A DNA stretch of 64,000 nt from Azorinus chamasolen (GCA_963576725.1 OY755243.1:43943243-44007242), one strand, 5' to 3'. Shown: positions 10,235 through 20,846, counted from the stretch's first letter. Numbers and translations: made by a program. Notes: a model not told the origin generated them from the letters alone.

Positions 10235-10412
10235 AGTTGAATTACTGCTGAGCAATATAAATAAATGTGTGTACTGAAATACTAAAATTATCATTTCTCC
10301 ATGAAACCTAACTTATATATAATTCTAATCAGAGGTCCAGATAAGATGCGTAAATTATTGACTATTCTTGAATATTTTTCAGTTTATGCATCTTATCTGA
10401 GCCTCTGATACT
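10235..10412. mobile_element. G element with extra inverted repeat
   Basis: ATCATTTCTCCATGAAACC on the left, and an inverted pair AGAGGTCCAGATAAGATGCG / TGCATCTTATCTGAGCCTCT at 10331-10409. Confidence 0.5.
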
Positions 10413-10896
10413 GTATCTTATAAAATACAAATATAATGTACATATAAACCTTTAACATTTTCATTATGGATGGAAATTTATGCAGGATTCATTTGGGGAC
10501 TCGATAGTAAAATCAGTAAAATGTTGCAAATTGGTGTTTGAGTTACTTATTGTGTATTTTGCCTCAAGGGTATATTATTTAGATGGTAAAAATAAAGAAT
10601 GCATGAAAAAACATAAACACATACTGCAAGCACTTCAATTTGTGACAACTATTTTAGAAGTTTCCATAGCAACCATTGAGATACTGAGTTGATATGATTA
10701 CCAATTAAGCACCTTTTCATGTTGTAACAGAGCATTTCAGTCTCATAAATTGGAACAATAAGACAATTTATACAGCTAATGAAAACTTGTTTTGTATCAT
10801 TTGATGATAGCCCATTATAATTCCTGTATATCAGATCTGTTTGATCACTAATCTTTATTCCGCTGAAAAACAGGCTCCTCCCTTTCTGAATATTAA

Positions 10897-11146
10897 TTAA
10901 CCATTTACTCCATAAATATACCTTTCTACGCCTTTGCAAACAGAGTAGACCCAGATCAGAAGCTCCTATAGGAGCCATCTGATCAGGGTCTGCTCTTTTA
11001 GTTGATGATAAAGTATAGATATGATTTTATAGTGTTTCTGCTATGCCCATGTGGCATGTGTCTATGTGCTATTAAAGTGAATTAATCTAATGAATATTCA
11101 TGATGTTATTATTTCTAACATGAATATTCATGGAGGAAAGGGTTAA
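10897..11146 (+). mobile_element. HP-C1, near full length
   Basis: TTAACCATTTACTCC to CATGGAGGAAAGGGTTAA. Hairpin 10935-11000 with tip AGCTCCTATAGGAGCC, then the long arm with AATATTCATGATGTTATT. Confidence 0.85.
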
Positions 11147-11194
11147 ACAAAATAATGTATCAAAATTCATCATGGAAGAAAATGTGTTTTTTAT

Positions 11195-11270
11195 GACAAG
11201 CAGTGCAGACCCTGATCAGATGGCTCCTGGAAGAGTCTCTGATTGGGTTCTTCACTGTTTGCTAAGGTCT
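11195..11270. mobile_element. HP-F hairpin, decayed
   Basis: GACAAGCAGTGCAGACCC pairs with GGGTTCTTCACTGTTTGC. Confidence 0.5.
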
Positions 11271-11317
11271 TATAAACTAATTCCTGCACTTAAAGTGTTA
11301 ATTTAGAAACCTTTTAT

Positions 11318-11478
11318 AGAGCTACAGATAAAGGTGCATACTCAATACTAAAATCTTCATTTCTCCACCAAACCGTATTCTACTGTGACCACTCTTTAGA
11401 ATTGTCTCTTTGAGATGTCACTCTAAAGATCTAGAGGTTAAAATGTTTAAATTTACGCATGTTATCTGGACCTGCTTT
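11318..11478. mobile_element. G element
   Basis: CTACAGATAAAGGTGCATAC, CTTCATTTCTCCACCAAACC, GACCACTCTTTAGAATTGTC and GTTATCTGGACCT follow the G family order. Confidence 0.6.
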
Positions 11479-11719
11479 TAATTTGTTCCAGCACTGTAAG
11501 GATTAATTTAGAAACCTTTTAAATTGTTCATGATTGTTGTTTAGATTATCTGTGGCTGAATACATTCCTGGAAGCATTCTGGTTGAACAGGCTTCTTTAA
11601 TGTTTCATTAACAAATATTTCCAGTTTTGCAGGTGTAGCAGTTATGTTATGCAGTTGAAACAGTTATGCAGGTGTAACAGTTGTTTCATTAAATCCATGT
11701 ACCTTAAATAATTGCTATA

Positions 11720-11923
11720 CAGTAAAACCTCTCTATAACGGCAACTAAATTGTGTTTATTAGTTGGTTTTTAGGGTAGGTGATTGCTTAAAGCAAGGTGA
11801 AAGTAAAACAGAACGATCCTATAGGAGCGTTCTGTTTTACTTTCACCTTGCTTTATGAAGCAATCTGCCTTTAACACAAAATAATTGATTTAATTTAGTG
11901 GCCGTTATAGAGAGGTTTTACTG
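11720..11923 (+). mobile_element. HP-D2
   Basis: CAGTAAAACCTCTCTATAAC to GAGAGGTTTTACTG; apex AACGATCCTATAGGAGCGTT. The right flanking dinucleotide is CA instead of TA. Confidence 0.85.
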
Positions 11924-12130
11924 CATATGCATTAATTGTTGCATGCAACAATTCTCAAACTGAATTATTTTTCCAATTTCTGTTAAAAAAATAGAATTTC
12001 AAATAATGTGGGTCCTTAAATTATAGATGCCGAGTTACTCATTTTTGTCCTATAATAATATCTTCATTTGAACTGTTTAGTTTACAGAAGAACTTACCTC
12101 ATCATCAAAAAGAGATCTAGTTATGGGTCA

Positions 12131-12362
12131 TTAACCCTTTCCCTCATATAAACCTGTTTTCACACATTTGCAAACAGAGTAGACCTAAAGGAGCCATCTG
12201 ATCAGGGTCTGCTCTGTTTGCTAATGGAATTTCATAGATCTGTTTCTATGCTTTCTAAAATGGCTACAGTGTTTTCCACCTTTATTTTACTATAACTATT
12301 TTGTCCATGAATATTCAGTAGGTGTTAAATTTGTAATAAACACAGAACAGGGAAAGGGCTAA
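12131..12362 (+). mobile_element. HP-B inside HP-D
   Basis: TTAACCCTTTCCCTCATATA to ACAGGGAAAGGGCTAA, one hairpin arm shortened (GTAGACCTAAAGGAGCC). The left flank GTTATGGGTCA and right flank GGAAGGTGGTAGC are HP-D sequence. Confidence 0.82.
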
Positions 12363-12470
12363 GGAAGGTGGTAGCTTACTGCAGGTCAAAACTAATGCAG
12401 AAAGCTCCTATTATCTCTATTACTGTTGTCCTGCATTAAGGAACGACCTACTTTTTTAAGACTCCTATGT

Positions 12471-12720
12471 TTAACCCTTTCCTTGTTCTATGTTTATTCT
12501 AAATTTCAATACCTAATGAATATTCATTAAAGAAATAGTTTTAATGAAATTTGGAAGTTGGAATATTGTAGACATTTTAGAAAGCAAAGAAACAGATTTA
12601 CCAAATTCTATTAGCAAACAGAGCAGACCCTGATCAGACTGCTCCTCTAGGAGCTGTCTGATCTGGGTCTACTCTGTTTGCAAATGCGTGAAAACATGTT
12701 TATATGAGGGAAAGGGTTAA
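12471..12720 (-). mobile_element. HP-B inside HP-D, full length
   Basis: TTAACCCTTTCCTTGTTCTA to GAGGGAAAGGGTTAA; hairpin 12614-12682 with tip GCTCCTCTAGGAGC. Its right TTAA is also the left TTAA of the HP-A that follows. Confidence 0.88.
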
Positions 12721-12943
12721 CCCTTTCCTCCATAGGCTATTTTTAGGCCCAACCACTTTGAATAAATCTACCGAAAAGGACCATTAACTAGAGAAAAGGA
12801 AAAGTTTAGAATTTTGTAGTTTGGAACCATTGTGATAAATAGAGCATTTGCTCCAATAGGAGAAAATGCTCTATTTATCACAATGGTTTCATAAAGGGAC
12901 TTACAGAGGCGTAGAAAGGCGTATTTATGGAGGAAAGGGTTAA
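12717..12943 (-). mobile_element. HP-A inside HP-D
   Basis: TTAACCCTTTCCTCCATAGG to GGAGGAAAGGGTTAA; hairpin 12825-12893 (GGAACCATTGTGATAAATAG). Abuts the previous HP-B tail to head. Confidence 0.88.
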
Positions 12944-13019
12944 TAAATGAATGGCCACGTATTAGACGGGTTCTACTGTACATAGGTAATCACAAATTTG
13001 CCATTTACCATGCACAGGA

Positions 13020-14116
13020 TTAAACCTTTACATTATAGTCACACCTTTAATAATGCCTATGCAAACAGAGTAGACCCAGGTCAGACGGCTCTTGTAGATG
13101 GCTCCTACAGTTTCTGCCGTGACCATAAATTCACATAGGTCAGCTGTCTGATCAGGATCTGCTCTTTTTGCTAATGATAAAATATAGATAAGATTTTACA
13201 GTTTCGGCCATAACCAAAATTTCTTGTGTCCATGTGCTATTCATGATAGCAGTTAATCTGACTAATATTCATGATGTCATTATTAGGGCCCTGCGTTGAA
13301 AATGCACGAACCCTATAGAAATTACATTTATAGGAATATCATTTTCTGTCCGGACGTCCGTCAGTCTGTCAACAATTTTGATGTGATGCGATAACTCAAA
13401 CAGTACTTTGGTTTCATATTAAGGGCATATGCTTAGTATCATCAGAGGAAGATGTCTATAGTTTTGGGGTTAAATCAGATTACTATGTCTAGAGTTATCT
13501 GCCCTTGATTCATCAAAAAAAGCCATCAAATTTTGTCAACACTTTTGATATGATGCGATAACTCAAACAGTGCTTCACGTATTGGCATCATATTAAGATC
13601 ATAATTATGCTTACTATCATCTGAGGAAGACACATATAGTTTTTGGCTTGAATATAATTATCTGCCCTTGTAATTCATCAAAAATGCCATCAAATTTTGT
13701 CAACACTTTTGATATGATACGATAACTCAAACAGTACTTCATGTATTGTTTTCATATCAAGTGCATTTGCTAAGTATCATCAGAGAAAGATGCTTATAGT
13801 TTTGGGTTGAATCAGATCACTATGTCTAGAGTTATCGGCCCTTGATTAATCCAAAATGCCATAAACTTTTGTCAACACTTGATGTGATGTGATAACTCAA
13901 ATAGTACATATTTGGTTCATGTTAAGGGCATGTGCTTAGTATTATGAGAGGAAGACGCCTTTAGTTTTCGGGTTGAATGAGATCACCATGTCTAGAGTTA
14001 TCTGCACTTGATTTATCAAAAATGCCATATTCAACAAAAGATCATCCGCAGCCCGTCCCTCTCTGACTGAATCAGTTTTCTAGTTTCTTACATGAATATT
14101 CATGGAGGATAGGGTT
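13020..14116 (+). mobile_element. HP-C1 split by a TME
   Basis: GATTAAACCTTTACATTATA at the left, an irregular hairpin carrying an extra piece of the C arm (CTACAGTTTCTGCCG inside the loop), and TCTTACATGAATATTCATGG...AGGGTTAA after the TME. The split lies in GATGTCATTATTTCTTACAT. Confidence 0.75.
13287..14084 (+). mobile_element. TME inserted in HP-C1; ~168 bp monomers
   Basis: Begins AGGGCCCTGCGTTGAAAATG and has TCTGTCCGGACGTCCGTC. Four monomers are anchored on GTCAACA (13368, 13535, 13699, 13871), each with GATGCGATAACTC, GTATCATCAGAGGAAGA and TAGAGTTATCTGCCCTTGAT. The end is GACTGAATCAGTTTTCTAG. It lies at CATTATT|TCTTACATG of the host MITE. Monomers are unrelated in sequence to those at 4237-5240, but the layout and CTAG end are alike. 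Confidence 0.75.
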
Positions 14117-14196
14117 AACATTATACATTCAGCCCTTTTCCTGCCGAATTAAAAGATGATGTCTGCTCAAAGTAAGTTTTACTTACTTCTGATGTG

Positions 14197-14420
14197 TTAA
14201 CCCTTTCCTCCATAAATACGTCTTTCTACCCCTCTGTAATAGTCACTTCTTGAAACCATTGTGATAAATAGAGCATTTGCTCCTATGGTCTATGCTCTTA
14301 TCACAATGGTTTCTATACTACACAATTATAACATTTTCCTTTTCTCTAGAAAATGCTCCTTTTTGGTAGATTCATTCAAAGAGGTTGGGTCTAGAAATAG
14401 CCTATGGAGGAATGGGTTAA
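14197..14420 (+). mobile_element. HP-A
   Basis: TTAACCCTTTCCTCCATAAA to GGAGGAATGGGTTAA. Hairpin from GAAACCATTGTGATAAATAG with a rearranged tip (TCCTATGGTCTATGCTC). Confidence 0.85.
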
Positions 14421-14446
14421 AGCTTTAGAGAAACTACCGACTGAGT

Positions 14447-14502
14447 GTCAAACAGCTTGGAGTTACTAGGCATTTCATCTGGATCCAGTCTGTCCGCAAA
14501 TA
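14447..14502. mobile_element. HP-E fragment
   Basis: GTGTCAAACAGCTTGG and CATTTCATCTGGATCCAG. Confidence 0.45.
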
Positions 14503-14700
14503 ACGGTTAGGTCGTGATCAACAGGAAAATGGTTAATGTTTACAATTTGCAGTGAAATGCACTTTGTGGTACAGTTACATGTAGCAGTTATGTGCAGATA
14601 AGCTATGCAGTTATTGTATATTTTCTGAGGAACTGAACTACTGAGATTAATCAAACATTGCATGAAAAGTTTATTTGCAACATACCATGAGCATAAGCCG

Positions 14701-14912
14701 TTAACCCTTTCCTTCATATAAATGCATTTTCGCATATTTTCAAACAGAGTAGACCCAGATCAGGGTTTGCTTTTGACATGATATGGAACTGATTCTACAG
14801 TTTTTGTCCAAGCAAAATGTTTCGTTGAAAAGTTTCCATTATAAAAAACCAGTTAATAAATTCTCATGTTGTCATTATTTCTTATATGAATATTGAACAG
14901 GCAAAGGATTAA
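14701..14912 (+). mobile_element. HP-C2, one hairpin arm lost
   Basis: TTAACCCTTTCCTTCATATA to GAATATTGAACAGG...GGATTAA. Defines the C2 arm, which ends in GAATATTGAAC rather than GGAGTAAAG. Confidence 0.75.
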
Positions 14913-15048
14913 ACTGATGATTTTTTTGCAAACTGCACTATTATAAGTGCACACAATTTTTTTTTGAAAGTGTGGTTCAACTTTGTTTAGATTGTTTAGA
15001 CTGCAGATGTTTTTCAAAATGCATTATTACATAGCATTGAGTGTTTAA

Positions 15049-15520
15049 CTCTTTACCTGATGAATATTTAGAAAGAAATAATGACGATGAATATTAATTA
15101 GCTGAATTTTAAAAATGGCTTTATGAACAAGAGAATCTGTTACTATAGCAGAAACTATAGAATCATACAAAACGTCATGTATATTAAACCCCCGCTGCAA
15201 ATGCGACCACCTAAAAGAGGTATAATTCTAGGTGCTAGATGCAGTTAAGGTACAGTAGCTTAATGCCAGACAAAAGTAATGCAGAAAGCTCTTAGAGGAG
15301 CTTTCTGCATTACTTTTGTCCTGCATTAAGCAACCACCTGCTTATAAAGGCAGTTGTGGTTATTCTTTAAGTGGTCCCATTAGAGGGGCTCTACTGTATT
15401 TATATTATTTCATGAGCAACAAAAATTACCCTTATCAGACAGTTCTACAGGAGCCATCTAATCTGGTTCTACTCTGTATGCAAAGACATGAAAAAAGTGT
15501 TTATATGCAGTATGAGGGTC
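15049..15520 (-). mobile_element. HP-C split by HP-D3
   Basis: TTTACCTGATGAATATTTAG...CTATAGAATCATAC, then HP-D3, then TATATTATTTCATGAGCAAC with a decayed hairpin (GACAGTTCTACAGGAGCC). Confidence 0.6.
15184..15396 (+). mobile_element. HP-D3
   Basis: Left TIR truncated (AAACCCCCGCTGCAAATGCG), inner hairpin 15257-15344 with tip GCTCTTAGAGGAGC, right end GGGGCTCTACTG then TA. Confidence 0.75.
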
Positions 15521-15597
15521 TTGCTCCACCTTATTCAGCTAGACGTCGCAATATGACTGAAATACTGCTAAGTGATATAAAACCCAGATACAAACAA

Positions 15598-15819
15598 TTA
15601 ACCCATTCCTCCATAGGCTATTTTTAGATCCAACCTCTTTGAACGAATCTACCGAAAAGGAGCATTAATTAGAGAAAAGGAAACGTTTTTAGAATTTTGT
15701 AGTTTGAAACCATTGTGATAAATAGAGCATTTGCTCCATAGGAGCAAATGCTCTATTTATCACAATGGTTTCAACAGCTGATTTTTACAGAAAGGCGTAT
15801 TTATGGAGGACAGGGTTAA
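15598..15819 (-). mobile_element. HP-A
   Basis: TTAACCCATTCCTCCATAGG to GGAGGACAGGGTTAA; near-perfect hairpin from GAAACCATTGTGATAAATAG with tip GCTCCATAGGAGC. Confidence 0.88.
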
Positions 15820-15978
15820 GCAACTCTTTTTATACAGATTTGAGTGTATGTATTGACAGTTTATATTTTCCTTCAATGCTCAAATTGGATCTAAACTTAA
15901 TTTAGCAAAGGTTTTCAGAAATTGTGCATAATTATGATGTACTCATATTTTATCCTTCTTGGTGAATCTGTGATTGCT

Positions 15979-16060
15979 TTCGCAAGCACTTTGGATCCAG
16001 ATGAAAGTGATGTCAAGTTTTACACCTCATCTCATCAGGTCAAAACTGTTTGACACTTTA
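15979..16060. mobile_element. HP-E hairpin, decayed
   Basis: CACTTTGGATCCAGATGAAA pairs with CATCTCATCAGGTCAAAACTG. Confidence 0.45.
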
Positions 16061-16072
16061 ATTACAACTTTT

Positions 16073-16284
16073 GACCCGTTTCCTCATATTGACGCCTTTT
16101 TAACGCTTCTGTAAAAGTCACTTTTTGAAACCATTGTAATAAACAGAGCATGTACTCCTATGAGCATTGAATGCTCTATTTATCACAATGGTTTCAAAAT
16201 TACAGTTCTAAAATTTTCCTTTTCTCTATTAAATGCTCCTTTTCGTACGGTTATTCTAAAAATAGCCTATGAGGGAATAGTTCA
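16073..16284 (+). mobile_element. HP-A, ends decayed
   Basis: CCCGTTTCCTCATATTGACG at the left, hairpin GAAACCATTGTAATAAACAG / CTATTTATCACAATGGTTTC, and AGCCTATGAGGGAATAG at the right. Confidence 0.7.
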
Positions 16285-16382
16285 AAAAGCAATGGAAAAA
16301 GTCCTATCTCAAAGTCTGAATTAAAAAACCTTCTTGCTTAATTAGCAGGCTAAAAGTTAAAGAAAAATGTTATACTTAATCT

Positions 16383-16569
16383 TTAACCCCTTCCTTCATA
16401 TATAAACATCTGCTCTGTTTGTTTATGCATGGTATAGTATAGATCTCATTATGTTGTTTGTGCCTGAGCCAAAACATCCTGTGTACATAATGCCATCAAA
16501 ACAGTTCAGCTAATAAATATTCATGATGTCATTATTTCTTACACGAATATTGAACAGGGAAAGGGTTAA
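16383..16569 (+). mobile_element. HP-C2 with hairpin mostly deleted
   Basis: TTAACCCCTTCCTTCATATA to GAATATTGAACAGG...GGGTTAA; only CATCTGCTCTGTTTG of the hairpin remains. Confidence 0.75.
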
Positions 16570-16620
16570 TATGAAATTTTGTTGCAGAAATTATAGGAGA
16601 TCATGCATTGTTATGAAATA

Positions 16621-16825
16621 CAGTGAAACCCCGCTAATGCGACCACTTAATAAACAGCCACTGATGTCGTTTAAAGCAGGTGGTTGCTTAATGCAGGACG
16701 AAAGTTATGCAGAAAGCTCCTATAGGAGCTTTCTGCATAACTTTCGTCCTGCATTAAGCTACCACCTGCCTCTGCCACCCAGAATTATGCCCCTTTTTGG
16801 TGGTCGTATTAGCGGGGTTTTACTG
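16621..16825 (+). mobile_element. HP-D3, well preserved
   Basis: CAGTGAAACCCCGCTAATGC to GCGGGGTTTTACTG between TA dinucleotides. The inner palindrome runs from GCAGGTGG to CCACCTGC with tip AAAGCTCCTATAGGAGCTTT. Ends 84 bp before coding exon 2. Confidence 0.9.
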
Positions 16826-16909
16826 TATAGTAGTAACATTAAAGGTTTGAAAGGAAAATATTTCATGGACTATAGTTTATCTGATATATCTGTCTCCTTT
16901 TTGTTTCAG

Positions 16910-17008
16910 AATGATGAGGAGAAGACAGACTTGACCACAAGGGTCAGTAATAGGGGCTGTACAGACATCCTGGTCCTCCTCGTGTTTGTGCTGTTCTGGG
17001 CTGGAATG
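16910..17008 (+). CDS. SLC44A1: Choline transporter-like protein 1, second coding exon (start of TM1)
   Basis: Thirty-three codons between acceptor TTTGTTTCAG (ends 16909) and donor GTGAGT (17009), both phase 0. An acidic/polar stretch (NDEEKTDLTTRVSN) leads into RGCTDILVLLVFVLFWAGM. The R-x-CTD motif just before a hydrophobic helix is the CTL family signature at the start of TM1. Base composition is more GC-rich than the surrounding intron. An open frame at 16523-17071 runs through this exon, but its upstream part is HP-D sequence and intron. An HP-D3 element ends 84 bp before the exon. Confidence 0.93.
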
Positions 17009-17134
17009 GTGAGTTTATTTATAAGCACTTTAAAAAAAATCACTAAGTACAAAATCATTGGACAATATTGAAAGCTTCTGAGTTTGAGTTAATTCTCAAG
17101 TATCTGATTGGTCAGATCTGGATCAGTCAGATGC

Positions 17135-17356
17135 TTAACCCTTTCCTCCATATTGATGCCTTTTGACGCCTCTGTGAAACCATTGTGATAAATTTATAGA
17201 GCATTTTCTCCTATGGAGCAAAATGCTCTATTTATCACATTGGTTTCAAAACTACACAATTCTAATGTTATTCCTTTTCACTAGTAAAATGCTCCTTTTT
17301 GATAGATTTATTCAAAGAGGTAGAATCTAAAAATAGCCTATGAGGTAATGGGTTAA
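17135..17356 (+). mobile_element. HP-A
   Basis: TTAACCCTTTCCTCCATATT to GAGGTAATGGGTTAA, hairpin 17176-17249. Begins 127 bp after coding exon 2. Confidence 0.88.
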
Positions 17357-17730
17357 TCCTATACTTTATAGATAGGGCCTTTTAACCCCTTTGCAATCAG
17401 AGTAGACACAGATAAGAAGGTTCCAGTAGGATGTCTGATATGAAATGATATAGATCTCATTATACAGTTTCTGCTATGGTCACAACTTTCTGTGTTCATA
17501 ATTATGCCATTATAAAAAATCATTATCATATCATTATTAAACTTTTCCCCATTCAATGTATTCATGAAAGAAAAAAAATACATAATGAATATTTGTTAGC
17601 CGAACTTTTATAATGTTAACTTTTCTTGGAAGTTTTTGCTTTGACAAAAACTGTACAATCAGATCTATATTGTGTCAAAAGCAAACAGCAGACCCTGATC
17701 CGATCTTGGTCTACTCATTTGCCATGTCAG
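17357..17730. mobile_element. Two partial HP-C copies, head to head
   Basis: 17357-17540 is a plus-strand C (GCAATCAGAGTAGACAC... TTATACAGTTTCTGC). 17541-17730 is a minus-strand C2 (TTCCCCATTCAATG... AGCAAACAGCAGACCC). Confidence 0.55.
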
Positions 17731-17865
17731 CTGTTGTTGTGAAACCCCAATTAATATTCATAATATTGTTACAACATCAAAGATTGACCGAATGTATCTG
17801 CAGATATCCGTGCAATCGACAAAGTATTCTGTCTTATAAAAGTCGTCAGACTTATTAAAGTTAGC

Positions 17866-17973
17866 AGTATTCAGATACCATTTAGTATTCGGATACCATT
17901 TAGTATTCAGATACCATTCAGTATTCAGATACCATTTAGTATTCAGATACCATTCAGTATTCAGATACCATTC
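17866..17973. repeat. 18 bp tandem repeat, six units
   Basis: Unit AGTATTCAGATACCATTT with T/C and A/G variants; six units end to end (108 bp). Confidence 0.95.
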
Positions 17974-18017
17974 ATAACTAGCTGAATATATATAAACTGA
18001 TGGAAAATGGGCTGTAA

Positions 18018-18484
18018 GCATGATAAAGCATGTCTTTACAATGTCATCAAAGTGCCAGTGTAAGGCATGTTCTTATGAAGAACAAAGTGTGCTAGTGTAA
18101 TTCACCCCCTTCCATAGTCCAAGTGCCAAAAGTCCAAGTGCTAGAATAAAACATGTCCTTACAAAGTCAAAAAGTCAAAGTGTCAGAGTAAAGCATGTCC
18201 TTACAAAGTCAAAAAGTCAAAGTGTCAGAGTAAAGAATGTCCTTACAAAGTCAAAGTGCCAGAGTAAAGCATATCCTTTAAGTCAAAGTGCCAGAGTAAA
18301 GCATGTCCTTACAAAGTCAAAGTGTCAGAGTAAAGCATGTCCTTACAAAGTCAAAGTGTCAGAGTAAAGAATGTCCTTACAAAGTCAAAGTGCCAGAGTA
18401 AAGCATGTCCTTACAAGTCAAAGTGTCAGAGTAAAGCATATCCTCACAAAGTCAAAGTGCCAGAGGAAGCCATGTCCTTACAAA
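18018..18484. repeat. 34 bp minisatellite
   Basis: Unit AGTCAAAGTGCCAGAGTAAA plus GCATGTCCTTACAA. About ten clear units from 18117; two early ones carry an extra AGTCAAAA (42 bp). Degenerate units reach back to about 18018. Variant bases (C/T in GYCAG, C/A in GMATG) alternate. Confidence 0.93.
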
Positions 18485-18582
18485 AGTTGTTTACTTATAT
18501 GAGGGGAATGGTAAATTGTTTAGCCATGGAAGTTTTTAGCATGAGATTCCACATTTACCCAATCACAGCATGTCATAACGCC

Positions 18583-18786
18583 TTAATATCCCTGTTCTAT
18601 ATTTAGCCCAAATTTGATACCTACTAAATATTCTGGGACAAAATAGTTAAAATGAAATATGGAAAGTGGAACATTGCAGCCATTTTAGAAACTTAAGAAT
18701 TGAAACAGATCTACAGGATCCGTCTGATCTGGGTCTTCTCTGTTTACAAATGAGTGAAAAGATGTTTATTATGAAGGAAAGGTATA
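18583..18786 (-). mobile_element. HP-B, decayed
   Basis: ATATCCCTGTTCTATATTTA, CATTGCAGCCATTTTAGAAA, then a half hairpin and GAAGGAAAGGTATAA. Confidence 0.7.
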
Positions 18787-18812
18787 ACACTATAGTGGTT
18801 AATTAGTGATAA

Positions 18813-18862
18813 TTTGCAAACAGTTTAGATCCAGATGAGACATGAACTAACTGTTTGAGGCT
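18813..18862. mobile_element. HP-E fragment
   Basis: TTTGCAAACAGTTTAGATCC and CTAACTGTTTGAGG. Confidence 0.45.
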
Positions 18863-19439
18863 CTGATTGCATTTTGTATGAACAAATGGAAGAACTATTA
18901 GCTTTGAGAATTGTTGCAGACAACGTTTGCAGACAACTATTACTTGGTGTGAAAAGACTTTAATGAAGAGACCTGAAATTATTCATTGGAAAATCCACAA
19001 AGGTGTAAATTAAAGCTCTGAAATCATATCTTGTTCTCCTTTCACGAATTCAGAGTTGAGTTTCATGTGTTTCATGCTATTTCAAGTTCATTAGTAAAAG
19101 CAAAATGGATTTAAAAACTTTGTTTCTTGGATTTCCATTTGAGTAAAGTAGCTAAGTGAGACTCTGACACCAGTTATAAATGACTGCTTTACACAACTGT
19201 TCAATTTTTTAATACAAAACTTATTATAAACGGAATATTTTCTGTTTAATTTCTGCAGATTGAGATGAAACAGAATCCATTTTACCAAGAAATGATATGA
19301 TTAAATTTGTACATGTAAAGAGATACTCTAGATGACAATAAAATTCAATGTGAGACCTAAGCTAGGGAAAACATTAAATGTTTGTTTCTCAGGCACTCCC
19401 AAGTTGGTTTTAAGTGCAGGAAACTAATAACTAATGTAC

Positions 19440-19535
19440 TGTGCAAACAGTGTAGACCCAGATGAGAGGGCTCCTACAGAGTCAGATCTGTTCTGATTTC
19501 ATAAGCAAACAGTCTCAGCACACCTGAGGTTAGTA
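19440..19535. mobile_element. HP-F/HP-C hairpin fragment
   Basis: GTGCAAACAGTGTAGACCC with tip GGGCTCCTACAGAG, then CATAAGCAAACAG. Confidence 0.45.
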
Positions 19536-19709
19536 TGTAAACTGTAATACCAGTCATAGCCCTTGTCATAGGCAATACTTGGTAGCTACAAAGCCAAGCA
19601 TAAGTGGAGGCATTTTTGTCATAATTGACATATTTCTGTATCATTAATCTAAAGCCAATGTGATATTTTGATCGTCTTTTATTTTTTTAAATAAACAACA
19701 AAAAACGAA

Positions 19710-19905
19710 CCCAAAGCCCTTGTCATAACTCCTGGACGTCCACCTTGTCATTGTCGTTACCATTGTTGTCTGTAACTTTAATGTTGGCAATTATAGTTCA
19801 TCAGTATTCATGCAAATCTCATGAAACTTCACTCGCTAAAATATATTCACCTTCACAAGGGTTATACAACCAAACAGACAGGCATTGGCACTTGCATGCG
19901 GTGCT
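19710..19905 (+). mobile_element. TME fragment
   Basis: CCCTTGTCATAACTCCTGG, a GTCATTGTCGTTACC tract and the end GCATGCGGTGCTGTTGTTT, like the ends at 2188 and 60590. Confidence 0.4.
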
Positions 19906-20043
19906 GTTGTTTTATTTATATAATTGATGGTTGAAGACTTCACAAATTAGTAAGGAGACATGAAATCTTGATTACTGTCTATCAACTCTTTGTCAGGTCT
20001 GATTTATAGTTTGTTTTCCCTAAAATCTTTTCTGAATCCATGT

Positions 20044-20262
20044 TTAACCATGATACCTGAAGAATATTCATGAAAGAAATAATGACACCATGAATATATA
20101 TTGGCTGAACTTTTATAGTGGCATATGAATATAGGGTATTTTGGTATTGGCAGAACTGTAGAATTTCATAAGCGGACATAGCACACCCACAGGAACCAAC
20201 TGATCAGGGTCTACTCTGTTCGTAAAGGTGTGAAAAAGTATTTGTATGAGGAAAACTAAAGG
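20044..20262 (-). mobile_element. HP-C, decayed
   Basis: TTTAACCATGATACCTGAAG, CATGAAAGAAATAATGACAC, then a hairpin remnant CCACAGGAACCAACTGATC. Confidence 0.6.
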
Positions 20263-20631
20263 TTTACACATACCCAGTTGTGTTAAATTCAACTCGATCA
20301 TATTTGTGTATTTCAACTAATTATTGTAATATTTTCTTACGACATCACAGTGTTGGAAGTTAAACCATATTTCATTCGAAGCTCATTGTCAGGCATGTCT
20401 AATGTTCTCCATATTGAGTGTTCTGACATGAATGCAAATCTGCATACTGGAATAATGTTGAAATAAAATGTTGAGAGATAACAATGGCTTTTTATGACTT
20501 GTCAGAAGCTGAGAGAATGATATAAAATTGAGTTGAAACAAAGATATGCAGGAGTTTCTCTGAGGAAGAAAAAGTCCACATTTTGGAAGGCAAGTAGACT
20601 GATATCTGCATTTGTCATTAAAATTCTCAGT

Positions 20632-20846
20632 TAAACATTTATCTCATGAATATTCATGTAAGAAATCTGAAATAATGCCATTATGAATATTGATTTTCTG
20701 AGGAATTTTTGGTACTGGAAGAAACTGTAGAATCAGATCTTGATGATTCCATAAGCAGTCTGCAAACAGAGCAAACCCTAAACAGATGGCTCCTACAGGG
20801 GTCATCCACTGTGTCTACTCTCTTTGCAAAGGCATAAAAGGTAAAT
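20632..20846 (-). mobile_element. HP-C
   Basis: TTAAACATTTATCTCATGAA, CTGTAGAATCAGATCTTG, hairpin with tip GGCTCCTACAGGGGTC. Confidence 0.65.

Larger units (their letters stand above)
12085..12978 (+). mobile_element. HP-D containing three TTAA MITEs (nest)
   Basis: The HP-D starts CAGAAGAACTTACC after TA (12085) and ends GACGGGTTCTACTG before TA (12978). Its sequence resumes between the inserts: GGAAGGTGGTAGCTTACTGC after 12362, and AAATGAATGGCCACG after 12943, matching the copy at 3025-3196. The inserts are HP-B 12131-12362, HP-B 12471-12720 and HP-A 12717-12943. Confidence 0.78.
1475..16909 (+). other. Intron after first coding exon (15.4 kb)
   Basis: Bounded by GTAAAC and TTTCAG. Filled mainly with the MITEs and TMEs listed separately. 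Stretches without an identified element include 2890-3020, 3200-3475, 5820-6130 (with a short GA run at 6055-6070), 9185-9670, 9870-10230, 10430-10890 and 11480-11715. Confidence 0.85.

Noticed and set aside
10480..10692. 70-codon frame in a low-repeat stretch
   Set aside because: No recognisable family, no splice context, and composition like the surrounding intron; could be checked with RNA data.
16523..17071. 182-codon open frame covering coding exon 2
   Set aside because: Only 16910-17008 is coding by splice sites and family motif. The upstream part translates HP-C/HP-D sequence and the downstream part is intron.
17758..18021. Minus-strand frame with a repeated YLNTEW peptide
   Set aside because: The 18 bp tandem repeat is a multiple of three, which makes a periodic peptide by itself.
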